Shown: piece by piece, positions 1 to 8,475 of the stretch
Layout of the letters: each line of letters starts with the position of its first letter
Numbering within the stretch: the first letter of the stretch is position 1
Source: Raineyella sp034933565
Lineage (GTDB): Bacteria; Actinomycetota; Actinomycetes; Propionibacteriales; Propionibacteriaceae
Length of the DNA stretch: 64,000 nucleotides
Reading direction: 5' to 3'
Assembly (NCBI RefSeq): GCF_034933565.1
Contig: NZ_JAYFNG010000027.1
Coordinates: 1-64,000 of the forward strand
The notes under the pieces: model-generated
The model's input: the letters and a program-made list of their open reading frames with translations, nothing else
Databases searched by the model: none
Told to the model about the DNA's origin: nothing
Translations under genes and position numbers: made by a program

Positions 1-39
1 GCCGGCCGGGACGGGACAACTGTTCCCCTCCCGGCCGGC
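1..39 (-). terminator. Hairpin downstream of the efflux pump/TetR operon
   Basis: Bases 1-11 and 29-39 form a perfect 11-bp stem (GCCGGCCGGGA and its complement), extended inward by further G-C pairs. It lies about 55 nt past the TetR stop codon on the minus strand and has no U tract. Factor-independent termination by GC hairpins without a T run is common in actinobacteria; the role here is inferred. Bases 40-93 show nothing else. Confidence 0.45.
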
Positions 40-93
40 GGCCGGCCGTGTTCCCCCGGGACCGTTCCGGCGCCGCCCCGGACCGCTCCGGCG

Positions 94-786
94 TTATTCG
101 GCCGCGATCGCGGCGAGCCGGCCGACCGTCTCCCGGAGCGAATCGGCCGTCGGCGGACGGGTCGTGTAGCTGCTGTCGGCGTGCAGGTTCATCGCGCTGA
201 AGACCAGCGACACGGCGAGCCGGGCCTGCACCGGCGTGGTGCGGCGTTCGGCGAGCGCCAGCACATCGTGGCGCACCCCGGAGGTCCACTGGTGCAGGGC
301 GGCGAACAGGTCCGGCTCGCACTTCACCAGGGTGCGGATCCGGGCCAGATGGTCGTCGCCGTCATCGGCGAGGTGGGCGACGACCTCACACAGGTCCCCG
401 ACCAGCGGGCCGGTGCTCTCGAGGAAGCGCCGCTCCACCTCCGCGCTGACCGTGGTGCCGGGGAGTCCCAGGGTCGCCGCGGCCTTGGACGGGAAGTAGT
501 TGAAGAACGTCCGGTCCGAGACGTTGGCGCCGGCGCAGATGTCGGCGACGGTGACGTGCGCGTAGCCGCGGTCGGCGACCAACGCGTACGCCGCGAGGTG
601 GATCGCCTCACGCGTCTGCTGCTTCTTCAGCTGGCGCCACGAGCACGGCCTCTCCGCCCCCCCGGGGCCGCCCGCCGACGCACCGCCCGCCGACGCGGAG
701 CCGGGGGCGGCGCCGGTCGCGGTGTGGCCGGCCGCGGTGGAGCCGGCGGCAGTGGTCGGGGCGGGCGCTGTGGGATCGACGATCAT
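94..786 (-). CDS. TetR family transcriptional regulator
   Basis: A 230-residue DNA-binding repressor. A low-complexity Ala/Gly/Thr-rich leader of about 45 residues precedes a typical TetR helix-turn-helix: RGYAHVTVADICAGANVSDRTFFNYFPSK at about residues 74-102, written here in two parts, RGYAHVTVADICAGA and NVSDRTFFNYFPSK. The C-terminal ligand-binding half has no recognisable family. The start is the only ATG, with GGAGGAG a few bases upstream. It lies 43 bp downstream of a DHA2 drug-efflux gene on the same strand, so both are probably one transcript. A palindrome in the promoter in front of the efflux gene is the likely binding site, giving autoregulated, ligand-induced efflux. The inducer cannot be read from the sequence. 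Confidence 0.9.
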   Translation of the reverse strand: MIVDPTAPAPTTAAGSTAAGHTATGAAPGSASAGGASAGGPGGAERPCSWRQLKKQQTREAIHLAAYALVADRGYAHVTVADICAGANVSDRTFFNYFPSKAAATLGLPGTTVSAEVERRFLESTGPLVGDLCEVVAHLADDGDDHLARIRTLVKCEPDLFAALHQWTSGVRHDVLALAERRTTPVQARLAVSLVFSAMNLHADSSYTTRPPTADSLRETVGRLAAIAAE

Positions 787-829
787 CAGGATCTCCTCCC
801 GGCGGGACGCCGGTGCCGGTCGATCGGTC

Positions 830-2899
830 TCAGGCCTGCTGGGCGGCGGGGGCCGCCGTGGCCTGCGCGCCGGCCCTGTCGGCCTGCTCCTGCAGGGCGG
901 ACCGGGTGCGCAGCGGCGGTGTCCGGAAGAACCAGGTCAGCACGAACGCCAGCAGCGCGACACCCAGACCGACCCAGTAGATCGTCACGGCCGAGGCATT
1001 GAAGCCCGCCATGAACGGCCGGGTGAGGCGCGGGTCGGCACCCTTGAGGAAGGACGTGTCCGAGGTGGCCGAGGACGACGTGGCGGCCTGCTGCGCATTG
1101 TCGATCCGGTCGATCATCGTCGGCACGACCTTGTCGACGACGGTCGTACGCTGCGCCGGGTCGGTGTAGTCGACCGCCAGCCGGCCGTCGATGACCGAGA
1201 CTCCGGCCTGCCGCGCGGCGGCCTCGAGCGCCTTCTGCTCGGCGGCCGGCCGGGCGGCCGCGACCTGCTGCTGGATGATCGTGGGCGCGGCGGCGGCCGG
1301 GATGCGGCCGGCGGCGACCTGCTGCTCGACCGCGGCCGTCACCTGCTCGGTGACCGCCCGGTCGGCGGCCTGCTCAGCGGCGGCGGTGCCCTGGTCGAGG
1401 CCGGTCCGGACCTGGGTGGTGATCGGGGTGACGATCGGGGTCCAGATCTGCTTCATCACTCCCGCGTTGGCGGGGGCAGCGGCGACCGACGGGGTCAGCG
1501 CCGCGTCGAGGGCCTTGCTGAGGTCGTCCTTGTTCGTCATCGCGGCGGTGATGTTGGTCGGCATCAGGGCGAACAGCACCGACAGCAGGACGGCCGTGCC
1601 GAGCGTGCCGCCGATCTGGCGGAAGAAGGTCGACGAGCTGGTCGCGACACCCATGTCCCGCACCGGCACCGCGTTCTGCGTGGCCAGGGTGAGCGCCTGC
1701 ATCAGCTGGCCCATGCCGAGGCCGATCAGGAACATCCCGATCATCATGAACCAGAGCGGCCGGTCGATGGTGAGGAAGGTGAGGAGGTAGTAGCCGGCGC
1801 TGAGCACCAGGGTGCCGGTGATCGGGAAGATCCGGTAGTGGCCCGTCCGGGCGATGAGCTGGCCGGACACGATGGAGGCGATCATCAGGCCGCCGACCAT
1901 CGGCAGCGTGGCGAAGCCGGACTCGGTCGGGGTGAGCCCGGTGACCAGCTGCAGGTAGAGCGGCAGCGTCAGCATGGCGCCGAACATCGCGAACCCGACC
2001 AGGAAGCCGAGCACGGTGGCCATCGAGAAGGTCTGCGAGCCGAACAGCCGGATCGGGATGATCGCGTCATCGCCCATCACCGACTCGATGACGATGAACG
2101 CCACCAGGCCGACGACACCGATCACGTAGCAGGCGATCGCCGCCGCGGAGCCCCAGCCCCACTCGCGGCCCTGCTCGGCGACGAGCAGCAGCGGGACGAG
2201 CGTGAGGATGACCGCGGTGGCGCCCCACCAGTCGATCCGGGCGACCGTACGGTCATGGAACCTCGGCAGGTGCAGGAAGGCGATCACCATGGCCAGGGCG
2301 ATGATGCCGATCGGCACGTTGATCAGGAACACCCAGCGCCAGCCGGTGATCCACAGGATCCGGCTCGCGCCGGAGAAGACGCCGCCGATCAGCGGGCCGA
2401 CGACGGCCGAGACACCGAAGACCGCCAGGAAGTAGCCCTGGTACTTCGCGCGCTCACGCGGGGCGAGGATGTCGCCCATGATGGCCAGCGGCAGCGACAT
2501 CAGCGCGCCGGCACCGATGCCCTGGAAGGCGCGGAACGCCGCCAGCATCTCCATCGAGGTGGAGAACGACGACAGGAACGACCCGAGGATGAAGACACCC
2601 AGACCGAAGATGTAGAGCGGCCGGCGGCCGAAGAGGTCGGACAGCTTGCCGTAGATCGGGGTGGAGATCGTCGAGGTGATCAGGTACGCGGTGGTCACCC
2701 AGGCCTGGTGATCCAGGCCGTGGAGGTCGTCACCGATCGTCCGGATCGCCGTCCCGACGATGGTCTGGTCGAGCGAGGAGAGGAACATCCCCGCCATCAG
2801 CGCGTAGATGACGAGCAGGATCTGCCGGTGGTGCATCACCGGGTCGGACGGAGCTGCGCTCCGCGCGTCGGCCGTGGGCGGGGCGACGACGTCGGTCAT
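830..2899 (-). CDS. DHA2 family MFS multidrug efflux transporter (EmrB/QacA type)
   Basis: A 689-residue proton-coupled drug exporter with 14 predicted membrane helices. The N-terminal helix (ILLVIYALMAGMFLSSLDQT) carries the family signature, followed by the motif-A loop GKLSDLFGRRPLY. The ATG at 2899 is preferred to an upstream ATG at 3028 because AAGG lies just upstream and the extra 43 residues are not transporter-like. It is about 150-190 residues longer than usual: between the penultimate and last helices there is a long Ala/Gln-rich, coil-prone extracytoplasmic loop (about residues 440-630). It is first in an operon with the TetR gene and is preceded by a clear promoter/operator. Confidence 0.9.
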   Translation of the reverse strand: MTDVVAPPTADARSAAPSDPVMHHRQILLVIYALMAGMFLSSLDQTIVGTAIRTIGDDLHGLDHQAWVTTAYLITSTISTPIYGKLSDLFGRRPLYIFGLGVFILGSFLSSFSTSMEMLAAFRAFQGIGAGALMSLPLAIMGDILAPRERAKYQGYFLAVFGVSAVVGPLIGGVFSGASRILWITGWRWVFLINVPIGIIALAMVIAFLHLPRFHDRTVARIDWWGATAVILTLVPLLLVAEQGREWGWGSAAAIACYVIGVVGLVAFIVIESVMGDDAIIPIRLFGSQTFSMATVLGFLVGFAMFGAMLTLPLYLQLVTGLTPTESGFATLPMVGGLMIASIVSGQLIARTGHYRIFPITGTLVLSAGYYLLTFLTIDRPLWFMMIGMFLIGLGMGQLMQALTLATQNAVPVRDMGVATSSSTFFRQIGGTLGTAVLLSVLFALMPTNITAAMTNKDDLSKALDAALTPSVAAAPANAGVMKQIWTPIVTPITTQVRTGLDQGTAAAEQAADRAVTEQVTAAVEQQVAAGRIPAAAAPTIIQQQVAAARPAAEQKALEAAARQAGVSVIDGRLAVDYTDPAQRTTVVDKVVPTMIDRIDNAQQAATSSSATSDTSFLKGADPRLTRPFMAGFNASAVTIYWVGLGVALLAFVLTWFFRTPPLRTRSALQEQADRAGAQATAAPAAQQA

Positions 2900-2961
2900 G
2901 GGGAGAACCTTCCGGGACACGGGAAACGGGCGAGGGACGCCCACACGGGATGCCCGCGCCG

Positions 2962-2993
2962 TTGCAGACCCTGAAAGATTACAGGCTCTGCAA
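2962..2993. promoter_or_regulatory. 32-bp palindromic operator, probable TetR site
   Basis: Imperfect dyad: TTGCAGA at 2962-2968 mirrors TCTGCAA at 2987-2993, and the inner blocks CCTG and CAGG (2970-2973, 2982-2985) also mirror each other. Only a few central positions break symmetry. It is notably AT-richer than its surroundings, lies 63 nt upstream of the efflux start and covers the -10 region. Size, position and the presence of a TetR gene in the operon make it the best operator candidate in this stretch. Confidence 0.75.
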
Positions 2994-3004
2994 AAAGACG
3001 TCCA
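2976..3004 (-). promoter_or_regulatory. Putative sigma-70-type promoter of the efflux pump/TetR operon
   Basis: Read on the minus strand, TGGACG (3004-2999) and TAATCT (2981-2976) are separated by exactly 17 nt. Transcription would begin near 2969, leaving a leader of about 70 nt before the ATG at 2899. The -10 box and spacer overlap the 32-bp palindrome, as expected for a repressed promoter. Assigned by eye. Confidence 0.55.
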
Positions 3005-3069
3005 CGACACACGCCTCGTCGGTGGCACGCCCCGATGTCAGCCCTCCGGACGCGGCCCCCGCCCCTGCG

Positions 3070-4188
3070 TCAGTCCTCCAGGAGCGCCTCGTCGGCCCGT
3101 ACGTGCTCCATCCCGTGGGCCGCGGCGACGGCCGCGTTCGTCACCATCCCCCGGTGCACGTTGAGCCCGGCGCGGAGCTGGTGATCGGTCGTCAGGCCGT
3201 CGATGCCGCCGTTGGCCAGCCGGACGAGATAGGGCTGAGTGGCGTTGGCCAGCGCCCGGGTGGCCGTCGCGGCCACCGCGCTGGGCATGTTCGCCACGCA
3301 GTAGTGCAGCACGTCGTCCACCCAGTAGGTGGGGTCGTGGTGCGTGGTCGGGTGACTGGTGGCGAAGCAGCCGCCCTGGTCGATGGCGACGTCGACCAGC
3401 GCCGCGCCGCGCGGCATCAGTCGGAGCTGGTCGCGCGAGACCAGCTGCGGGGTCAGCGCACCGGGCACCAGCGCGGCACCGATCACCAGGTCGGCCCGGG
3501 CCAGTGACTCCTCGACGGCGAGCCGCGACGAGTGCCGGGTGGTCAGGGCCGCGCCGAAACGGGCGTCCAGGTGGGCCAGCCGGTCCAGGTCGACGTCGAG
3601 CACGGTGACGTCGGCGCCCATCCCGAGGGCGACCCGGATGGCGTTGCTGCCCACCACCCCGGCCCCGATCACCAGCACCCGGGCCGCCGGGACCCCGGGC
3701 ACGCCGCCCATCAACAGGCCCCGGCCGCCATGGATGCCCTCGAGCAGCCGAGCGCCGATCTGGGCCGAGAGCCTCCCCGCAACCGCCGACATCGGCGCCA
3801 GCAGCGGCAACCGGCCCTGGTCGTCGGTGACTGTCTCGTACGCCACGCAGCTCGCCCCGGAGGCGAGCAGGCCACGGGTCTGGGCCTCGTCGGGGGCCAG
3901 GTGGAGGTAGGCGAAGAGCACCTGCCCCTCGCGCAGCCGGGCGATCTCCGGCGGCTGCGGCTCCTTGACCTTGCAGATCAGGCCGGCCCAGTGCCACAGG
4001 GCGTCCACGTCGTCGGTGATCCGGGCACCGACCCGCCGGAAGTCCTCGTCGGTGATGTCGGAGGCCAGTCCGGCACCCGCCTGGACCACCACCTCGTGGC
4101 CATCGGCCACCAGTTCGCGGACCCCGGCCGGGGTGACCGCCACCCGGTACTCCTCCGGCTTGGTCTCGGTCGGCACAGCGACGCGCAT
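3070..4188 (-). CDS. ald: Alanine dehydrogenase
   Basis: A 372-residue NAD-dependent enzyme interconverting L-alanine with pyruvate plus ammonia. The N-terminal MRVAVPTETKPEEYRVAVTP is the diagnostic alanine dehydrogenase/transhydrogenase start. The substrate-binding KVKEP (about residue 73) and YLHLAPD (about 94) are present, and the NAD Rossmann fold is at VLVIGAGVVGSNAIRVALGM (about 170-190). Full length for the family (about 370). GGAG lies upstream of the ATG at 4188. Monocistronic between the efflux operon and a divergent DHFR-like gene. It belongs with the other pyruvate-node genes in the window. Confidence 0.95.
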   Translation of the reverse strand: MRVAVPTETKPEEYRVAVTPAGVRELVADGHEVVVQAGAGLASDITDEDFRRVGARITDDVDALWHWAGLICKVKEPQPPEIARLREGQVLFAYLHLAPDEAQTRGLLASGASCVAYETVTDDQGRLPLLAPMSAVAGRLSAQIGARLLEGIHGGRGLLMGGVPGVPAARVLVIGAGVVGSNAIRVALGMGADVTVLDVDLDRLAHLDARFGAALTTRHSSRLAVEESLARADLVIGAALVPGALTPQLVSRDQLRLMPRGAALVDVAIDQGGCFATSHPTTHHDPTYWVDDVLHYCVANMPSAVAATATRALANATQPYLVRLANGGIDGLTTDHQLRAGLNVHRGMVTNAAVAAAHGMEHVRADEALLED

Positions 4189-4282
4189 CGTCCACTCCGT
4201 TCAGCCGTTCGGGCGGGATCATCCGGTGAGGATGGGTCCGATTCTGCTCCCGCGGCCCTGTCCCCGCCGACGTTTCGCTGGT

Positions 4283-4288
4283 TAGGGT
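4283..4288 (+). promoter_or_regulatory. Leaderless-type -10 box TAGGGT
   Basis: TAGGGT ends 5 nt before the ATG at 4294, so transcription would begin at or next to the start codon. No strong Shine-Dalgarno lies between. Confidence 0.5.
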
Positions 4289-4293
4289 GAGCC

Positions 4294-4884
4294 ATGCGTA
4301 CGGTCTTCTACACCGCCAGCACGCTCAACGGCTTCCTCGCGGGCACCGGCGACGACCTGCAATGGCTGTTCGACGTCCCCGAGGAGGACGGCGGACCCGA
4401 CCCGGCGGCCTTCATCGGCTCCACCGCCGCCGGGGTCTGCGGAGCCGCCACGTACGCCTGGGTGCTCGCCCACGAGGCCCCGCCCGACGTCCCGGGCAGC
4501 TGGAACGACGCGATGATCGGCACCAGCCCGCTGTTCCTGTTCACCCACCGTCACCCGCCGATCCCGGAGGGCGCCGACATCCGGATCCTGTCCGGCCCGG
4601 TCAGCGACCACCTGGCGACCCTGGCGGCCGAGGTGGGCGACGGCATCCTCTGGGTGATCGGCGGCGGGGACCTCGCCGGTCAGTTCCTCGACGCCGGGGC
4701 GCTGGACGAGATCCGGGTCGACATCGCCCCGGCCACCGTGGCGGCGGGCAAACCGCTGCTCCCCCGCGACCTCGGCCCCGACCGGCTACGTCTGGTGTCG
4801 GCGCAGCGTTCCGGGCAGTTCGCCCACCTGACGTACGAGGTGCTGCCGGCCGATGGCCCGGAGCGACCGATCGGCACGGACTGA
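4294..4884 (+). CDS. Dihydrofolate reductase family protein (RibD C-terminal-like)
   Basis: A 196-residue protein of the broad DHFR/RibD reductase fold, as seen in many actinobacterial YwjB/YyaP-type proteins. The start MRTVFYTASTLNGFLAG matches the family N terminus, and the nucleotide-binding turn ILWVIGGGDLAGQFLDAG (about residues 113-130) and the following DEIRVDIAPATVAAGKPLL are characteristic. NADPH-dependent reductase activity is likely from the fold, but the substrate is unknown, and true dihydrofolate reductase activity is not implied. It converges with the ArgP gene. The start fits a leaderless TANNNT signature. Confidence 0.85.
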   Translation: MRTVFYTASTLNGFLAGTGDDLQWLFDVPEEDGGPDPAAFIGSTAAGVCGAATYAWVLAHEAPPDVPGSWNDAMIGTSPLFLFTHRHPPIPEGADIRILSGPVSDHLATLAAEVGDGILWVIGGGDLAGQFLDAGALDEIRVDIAPATVAAGKPLLPRDLGPDRLRLVSAQRSGQFAHLTYEVLPADGPERPIGTD

Positions 4885-4933
4885 CCAGGCACGCCACGCG
4901 CCGAGCGGGCAGGCCGGGCCGGCCGAGGCCGGC

Positions 4934-5818
4934 TCAGGCACCGCCGAGCGGTGCCGCCGCCCGGTGCACAGCGGCGCTGAGCCGCTCGATCCGTGAGGAG
5001 CCGAGCTTCCACACCTGCCAGTAGAGCGGGACGTCGCGGTGGCCGTGCGGCACGATGATCTCCAGCGACCCGTCCGCCGGCGCCGCCCCCATCTGCACCT
5101 CGGGGACCAGGCCCCAGCCGAGGCCGGCCCGGGCCGCCTCCAGGTACGCCTCCGAGGACGGGATCTGGTGGGCGAGCGGCAGCTGCTCGACGCCCCGGGC
5201 GCGGAGGAACTTGTTCTGCAGGTCGTCCTTCGGCCCGTAGCGCAGCACCGGCATCCGGCCCCACTCGACGATCCGCTTGCCACCCCGCAGCCGGGTGTGG
5301 CGGTCGAGCAGCGCGGGGGCGGCCACCGGCTGGTAGCGGATCGCGCCGAGCTTCTCCGTACGGCACCCGGTGACCACGCGCGGCGCGGCGGTGACGGCAC
5401 CGACCACGTCGCCGCGCCGGAGCAGGTCGCTGGTGTGCTCCTCGTCCTCCAGCTGCAGGCGCAGGACGGTGTCCGGCCACCCGGCCGCATCCCGCAGCAC
5501 CGGGCGGAACCAGGTGGCCAGCGAGTCGGCGTTGACCGCCAGCGGCAGCATCGCCTGGCCGGGATCACCGGTGCCGAGGGCCTCGCGGGCCTCGGTCTCC
5601 AGCAGGGCGACCTGGCGGGCCATCCGGAGCAGCACCGCGCCCGCCTCGGTGGCTGTGCAGGGCACCGTACGCCGCACCACGACGTTGCCGACCGACCCCT
5701 CGAGGGCCTTGATCCGCTGGCTGATCGCCGACGGCGACACCTTCAGTTCGTCCGCGGCGGCCTCGAACGTGCCCTCGTCGACCACCGCCAGGAGTGCCCT
5801 GAGCTGCTCGAAATTCAT
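4934..5818 (-). CDS. argP: ArgP/LysG family LysR-type regulator
   Basis: A 294-residue LysR-type regulator of basic amino acid export. The N-terminal winged HTH is MNFEQLRALLAVVDEGTFEA (residues 1-20) followed by LKVSPSAISQRIKALEGSVG, where the SQRIKALE pattern distinguishes ArgP/LysG/IciA from other LysR proteins. The rest is a periplasmic-binding-like effector domain that senses lysine or arginine in characterised members. It is divergent from a LysE/ArgO exporter, the arrangement of lysG-lysE in Corynebacterium. The start has no Shine-Dalgarno but a leaderless TAGTAT box 6 nt upstream. Confidence 0.93.
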   Translation of the reverse strand: MNFEQLRALLAVVDEGTFEAAADELKVSPSAISQRIKALEGSVGNVVVRRTVPCTATEAGAVLLRMARQVALLETEAREALGTGDPGQAMLPLAVNADSLATWFRPVLRDAAGWPDTVLRLQLEDEEHTSDLLRRGDVVGAVTAAPRVVTGCRTEKLGAIRYQPVAAPALLDRHTRLRGGKRIVEWGRMPVLRYGPKDDLQNKFLRARGVEQLPLAHQIPSSEAYLEAARAGLGWGLVPEVQMGAAPADGSLEIIVPHGHRDVPLYWQVWKLGSSRIERLSAAVHRAAAPLGGA

Positions 5819-5824
5819 GAAGCA

Positions 5825-5830
5825 ATACTA
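5825..5830 (-). promoter_or_regulatory. Leaderless-type -10 box TAGTAT of argP
   Basis: On the minus strand TAGTAT lies exactly 6 nt before the ATG at 5818. The surrounding AT-rich patch (5819-5875) is the only one in the 208-bp divergent region and probably also holds the ArgP site controlling lysE. Confidence 0.6.
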
Positions 5831-6026
5831 ATGCGACTGAAGAATCCCACGTTTGTCTTATGATCCTTCGGCCCCTAGCGTCGGAGGTGAGGGGCCCTGC
5901 GCCCCGGCCCGCCGGTCGCTCCGACGGGTTGATCGGACGCCGGTCGCACCGGCGCAATGGACCGCCGGTCGCACCGGCCAGGGCAGCTGTGCCGGCCGAG
6001 GCCGGCCGGAACGTCGGAGGTGGATG

Positions 6027-6632
6027 ATGATCGGGATCGGCACGTGGGTGACCGGGTTCGTGGCGAGCTTCACGCTCGTGGCGATGATCGGCGCGCAGAA
6101 CACGATGGTGATGCGGCAGGGCATCCGCCGCGACCACGTGGGGCTGGTCGTCCTGATCTGTATCCTCAGCGAGATCGTGCTGATCACCTCGGGCACGGCC
6201 GGGGTCGGCGCGGTCGCCGCGCACCATCCGGTGGTGATGGAGGTGCTCGCCTGGGTCGGCGCGGCCTACCTGCTGGGCTACGCCGTGATGTCCTTCCGGT
6301 CCGCGGCCCGGCCCCGGGCGATGGTCGTCACCGGCTCGGGCTCGACCCGGGCGGTCGTCCTCGCTGTGCTCGGCGCGACCTTCCTCAACCCGCAGACCTA
6401 CCTGGACACGATGGTGTTGATGGGCAACCTGGCGAACCACTTCGGTGACCCGGGGCGGTGGGTCTTCACCGCCGGCGCGCTGTCGGCCAGTGCCCTGTGG
6501 TTCGTGATCCTGGGGTACGGCGCCCGGGCCCTGTCCGGGCCGCTCGGCCGGCCGAGCACCTGGCGCTGGATCGACACCGGCGTGGGCGTGATGATGCTGG
6601 GCCTGGCCGGCAAACTGGTGCTGGCCGCCTGA
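6027..6632 (+). CDS. lysE: LysE/ArgO family basic amino acid exporter
   Basis: A 201-residue inner membrane exporter of lysine/arginine with six hydrophobic helices. The N-terminal TGFVASFTLVAMIGAQNTMV and the GATFLNPQTYLDT motif (about residues 113-125) are hallmarks of LysE/ArgO. GGAGG at 6016-6020 selects the start: two adjacent ATGs exist (6024, 6027) and the second has the better 6-nt spacing. An upstream in-frame ATG at 5853 would add 58 unrelated residues and is rejected. It is divergent from the ArgP-type regulator, which presumably activates it when intracellular basic amino acids rise. Confidence 0.93.
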   Translation: MIGIGTWVTGFVASFTLVAMIGAQNTMVMRQGIRRDHVGLVVLICILSEIVLITSGTAGVGAVAAHHPVVMEVLAWVGAAYLLGYAVMSFRSAARPRAMVVTGSGSTRAVVLAVLGATFLNPQTYLDTMVLMGNLANHFGDPGRWVFTAGALSASALWFVILGYGARALSGPLGRPSTWRWIDTGVGVMMLGLAGKLVLAA

Positions 6633-6807
6633 CCCGGCCTCCGGTACGGCACTGCGCGACGCAGCAGCACTGCACGTACGACAACTGCGCGACAGCGCAG
6701 GGCAGCGCGTACGGCACCACAGGCACGCACCATGCGGCATGGCACGGCAGCGCACTGCGCGGCGGGACACCGTACGACACCGGCCGAGGGGGGAGGACAA
6801 TCTCGGC

Positions 6808-7362
6808 ATGAGCCCGCTGCGCCGCCTCGCCGTCTTCGCCGCTGCCCATGACGGCACCGACCCCGCCCTGCGGGGCGCCGCGTACGACGTCGGGGCCGAG
6901 CTGGCCCGGCGCGGGATCGGCCTGGTCTACGGGGCGGGCGGGGCCGGACTGATGGGCGCGCTCTCCCAGGGCGCCCTCGACGCGGGCGGTGAGGTGATCG
7001 GCGTGATCCCCGAGGAGATGATCCAGCGCGAGTGGGGCCGCCACGACCTCACCCAGCTGCGGGTGGTCCGGACGATGCACGAACGCAAGGCGATGATGGC
7101 CGAGCTGGCCGACGCCTTCCTGGCGATCCCCGGTGGGCTGGGGACGCTGGAGGAGATCGTCGAGGTGTGGAGCTGGAACTACCTCGGCATGCTCGACGAA
7201 CCGGTCGGCTTCCTCAACATCGGCGGCTTCTGGGACCCGTTCCTGTCGACCGTGCGCGGGATGGCCGAGGCCGGCTTCGTGCAGCGCTCCGCCGTCAGCC
7301 GGCTCGTGGTCGCCCCCGATCTCGACCAGGCGCTGGCCGGCCTGGAATCGCTGGCCGGCTGA
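6808..7362 (+). CDS. LOG family protein (TIGR00730, putative cytokinin-type nucleoside 5'-monophosphate phosphoribohydrolase)
   Basis: A 184-residue Rossmann-fold protein. LVYGAGGAGLMGALSQGALD (about residues 38-57) and the catalytic/nucleotide motif FLAIPGGLGTLEEIVEVWSW (about 104-123) are the PGGxGTxxE signature of LOG proteins, which remove ribose phosphate from N6-modified AMP; many bacterial members are generic AMP/GMP nucleosidases. GGAGG at 6792-6796 supports the ATG at 6808 over the upstream ATG at 6739. The preceding 175 bp hold imperfect copies of ACTGCGCGAC and CGTACGGCAC and no gene. Confidence 0.92.
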   Translation: MSPLRRLAVFAAAHDGTDPALRGAAYDVGAELARRGIGLVYGAGGAGLMGALSQGALDAGGEVIGVIPEEMIQREWGRHDLTQLRVVRTMHERKAMMAELADAFLAIPGGLGTLEEIVEVWSWNYLGMLDEPVGFLNIGGFWDPFLSTVRGMAEAGFVQRSAVSRLVVAPDLDQALAGLESLAG

Positions 7363-7522
7363 CCGTTCCCGGCCGACCCGGTCCCGGCCCACCCCCGTCC
7401 GGCGGAGCCATCTCCCGGCCGACCCGTTCCCGGTCGCACGTTCCCGGTCGCACGTTCCCCGGCCGGGCCGGGCGGCGAGCCGCAGGGGCCGACCGGCTTC
7501 GGCCCCGGGGCAGGATGGGGGC

Positions 7523-8455
7523 ATGGCTGAGACGATGCGCGCGATGAAGTACGACACCTACGGCGGGCCCGAGGTGCTGCGCCTGACCGACCTGCCGCTG
7601 CCCAAGGTCGGGCCCGGTGAGGTGCTGGTGCGGGTCAGGGCCGCCGCGGTCAACCCGGTCGACTGGAAGCTGATGAAGGGTGGTCTGGACGCCCTGATGG
7701 ACGTACGGTTCCCCGTCGTCCCGGGCTGGGACGTGGCCGGCGTCGTCGAGCGGGTGGGCATCGACGTGCCCGAGTACGCCGTGGGCGACGAGGTGTTCGG
7801 CTACGCCCGCAAGGACTACGTGCACGGCGGCACGATGGCGCAGTACGTGACGCTGGCCGTCCGCCACCTCGCTCGCAAGCCGGCCGGGCTGTCCTGGCCC
7901 GAGGCGGCGGCTACGCCGCTCGCCGGCCTCACCGCCTACCAGGTGCTGACCCGGCTCGGGCTGCGCCGGGGCGAGACCGTGCTGGTCCACAACGCCTCCG
8001 GCGGCGTCGGCTCCGCCGCGGTCCAGATCGCCCACGGCCTCGGCGCCCGGGTGCTGGGCAGTTGCTCCGCGGCGAGCGCCGCGCGGGTGCGGGCCCTGGG
8101 TGCCGAGCCGGTGGCGTACGGGGCGGGGCTGGCCGAGGCGGTCCGGGCGCTGGCCCCGGGCGGGGTGGACGTGGTCGCGGACTTCGTCGGAGGCGTGTTG
8201 GACGTGACCCGCGCGGTGCTCAAGGACGGCGGGCGCCACGGCTCGATCGCCGATCCCGGGGCGATCGCCGCCGGCGGTCAGTGGATCTGGGTGCGCCCCG
8301 ACGCCGCCGACCTCGCCACCCTCGCGACGATGCTGACCGAGGGCCGGCTGCGGGTGGAGGTGGCCGAGACCTTCCCGCTGGAACAGCTGGCCGAGGCCTA
8401 CCGCCGCAGCATGACCGGCCACGTCCACGGCAAGATCGCGATCACCGTCGACTGA
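7523..8455 (+). CDS. Zinc-free NADP-dependent oxidoreductase (quinone oxidoreductase-like MDR)
   Basis: A 310-residue medium-chain reductase. The GroES-like N-terminal half starts MRAMKYDTYGGPEVLRL and includes VKVRAAAVNPVDWKL-type residues (VRVRAAAVNPVDWKL). The cofactor fold is VLVHNASGGVGSAAVQIAHG (about residues 153-172). The Cys/His zinc ligands of alcohol dehydrogenases are absent, so it belongs to the quinone oxidoreductase/enoyl reductase branch. The substrate is not predictable. The ATG at 7523 has no good ribosome site; CAGGAT lies 6 nt upstream, a weak fit to the leaderless motif. It converges with the antiporter gene. The 160 bp before it hold degenerate repeats of CCCGGTCGCACGTTC. 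Confidence 0.88.
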   Translation: MAETMRAMKYDTYGGPEVLRLTDLPLPKVGPGEVLVRVRAAAVNPVDWKLMKGGLDALMDVRFPVVPGWDVAGVVERVGIDVPEYAVGDEVFGYARKDYVHGGTMAQYVTLAVRHLARKPAGLSWPEAAATPLAGLTAYQVLTRLGLRRGETVLVHNASGGVGSAAVQIAHGLGARVLGSCSAASAARVRALGAEPVAYGAGLAEAVRALAPGGVDVVADFVGGVLDVTRAVLKDGGRHGSIADPGAIAAGGQWIWVRPDAADLATLATMLTEGRLRVEVAETFPLEQLAEAYRRSMTGHVHGKIAITVD

Positions 8456-8475
8456 CCGTACGGATCGGCTGCCGG

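Noticed and set aside
722..2974. A 750-codon plus-strand frame opposite the DHA2 pump
   Set aside because: Antisense to a clear membrane transporter; the frame is hydrophilic, Arg/Gly/Asp-rich and has no motif.
4918..4933. GCCGGCC-GA-GGCCGGC hairpin between the DHFR-like gene and argP
   Set aside because: Only 7 bp with a 2-nt loop in a region rich in GGCC; cannot be separated from background.
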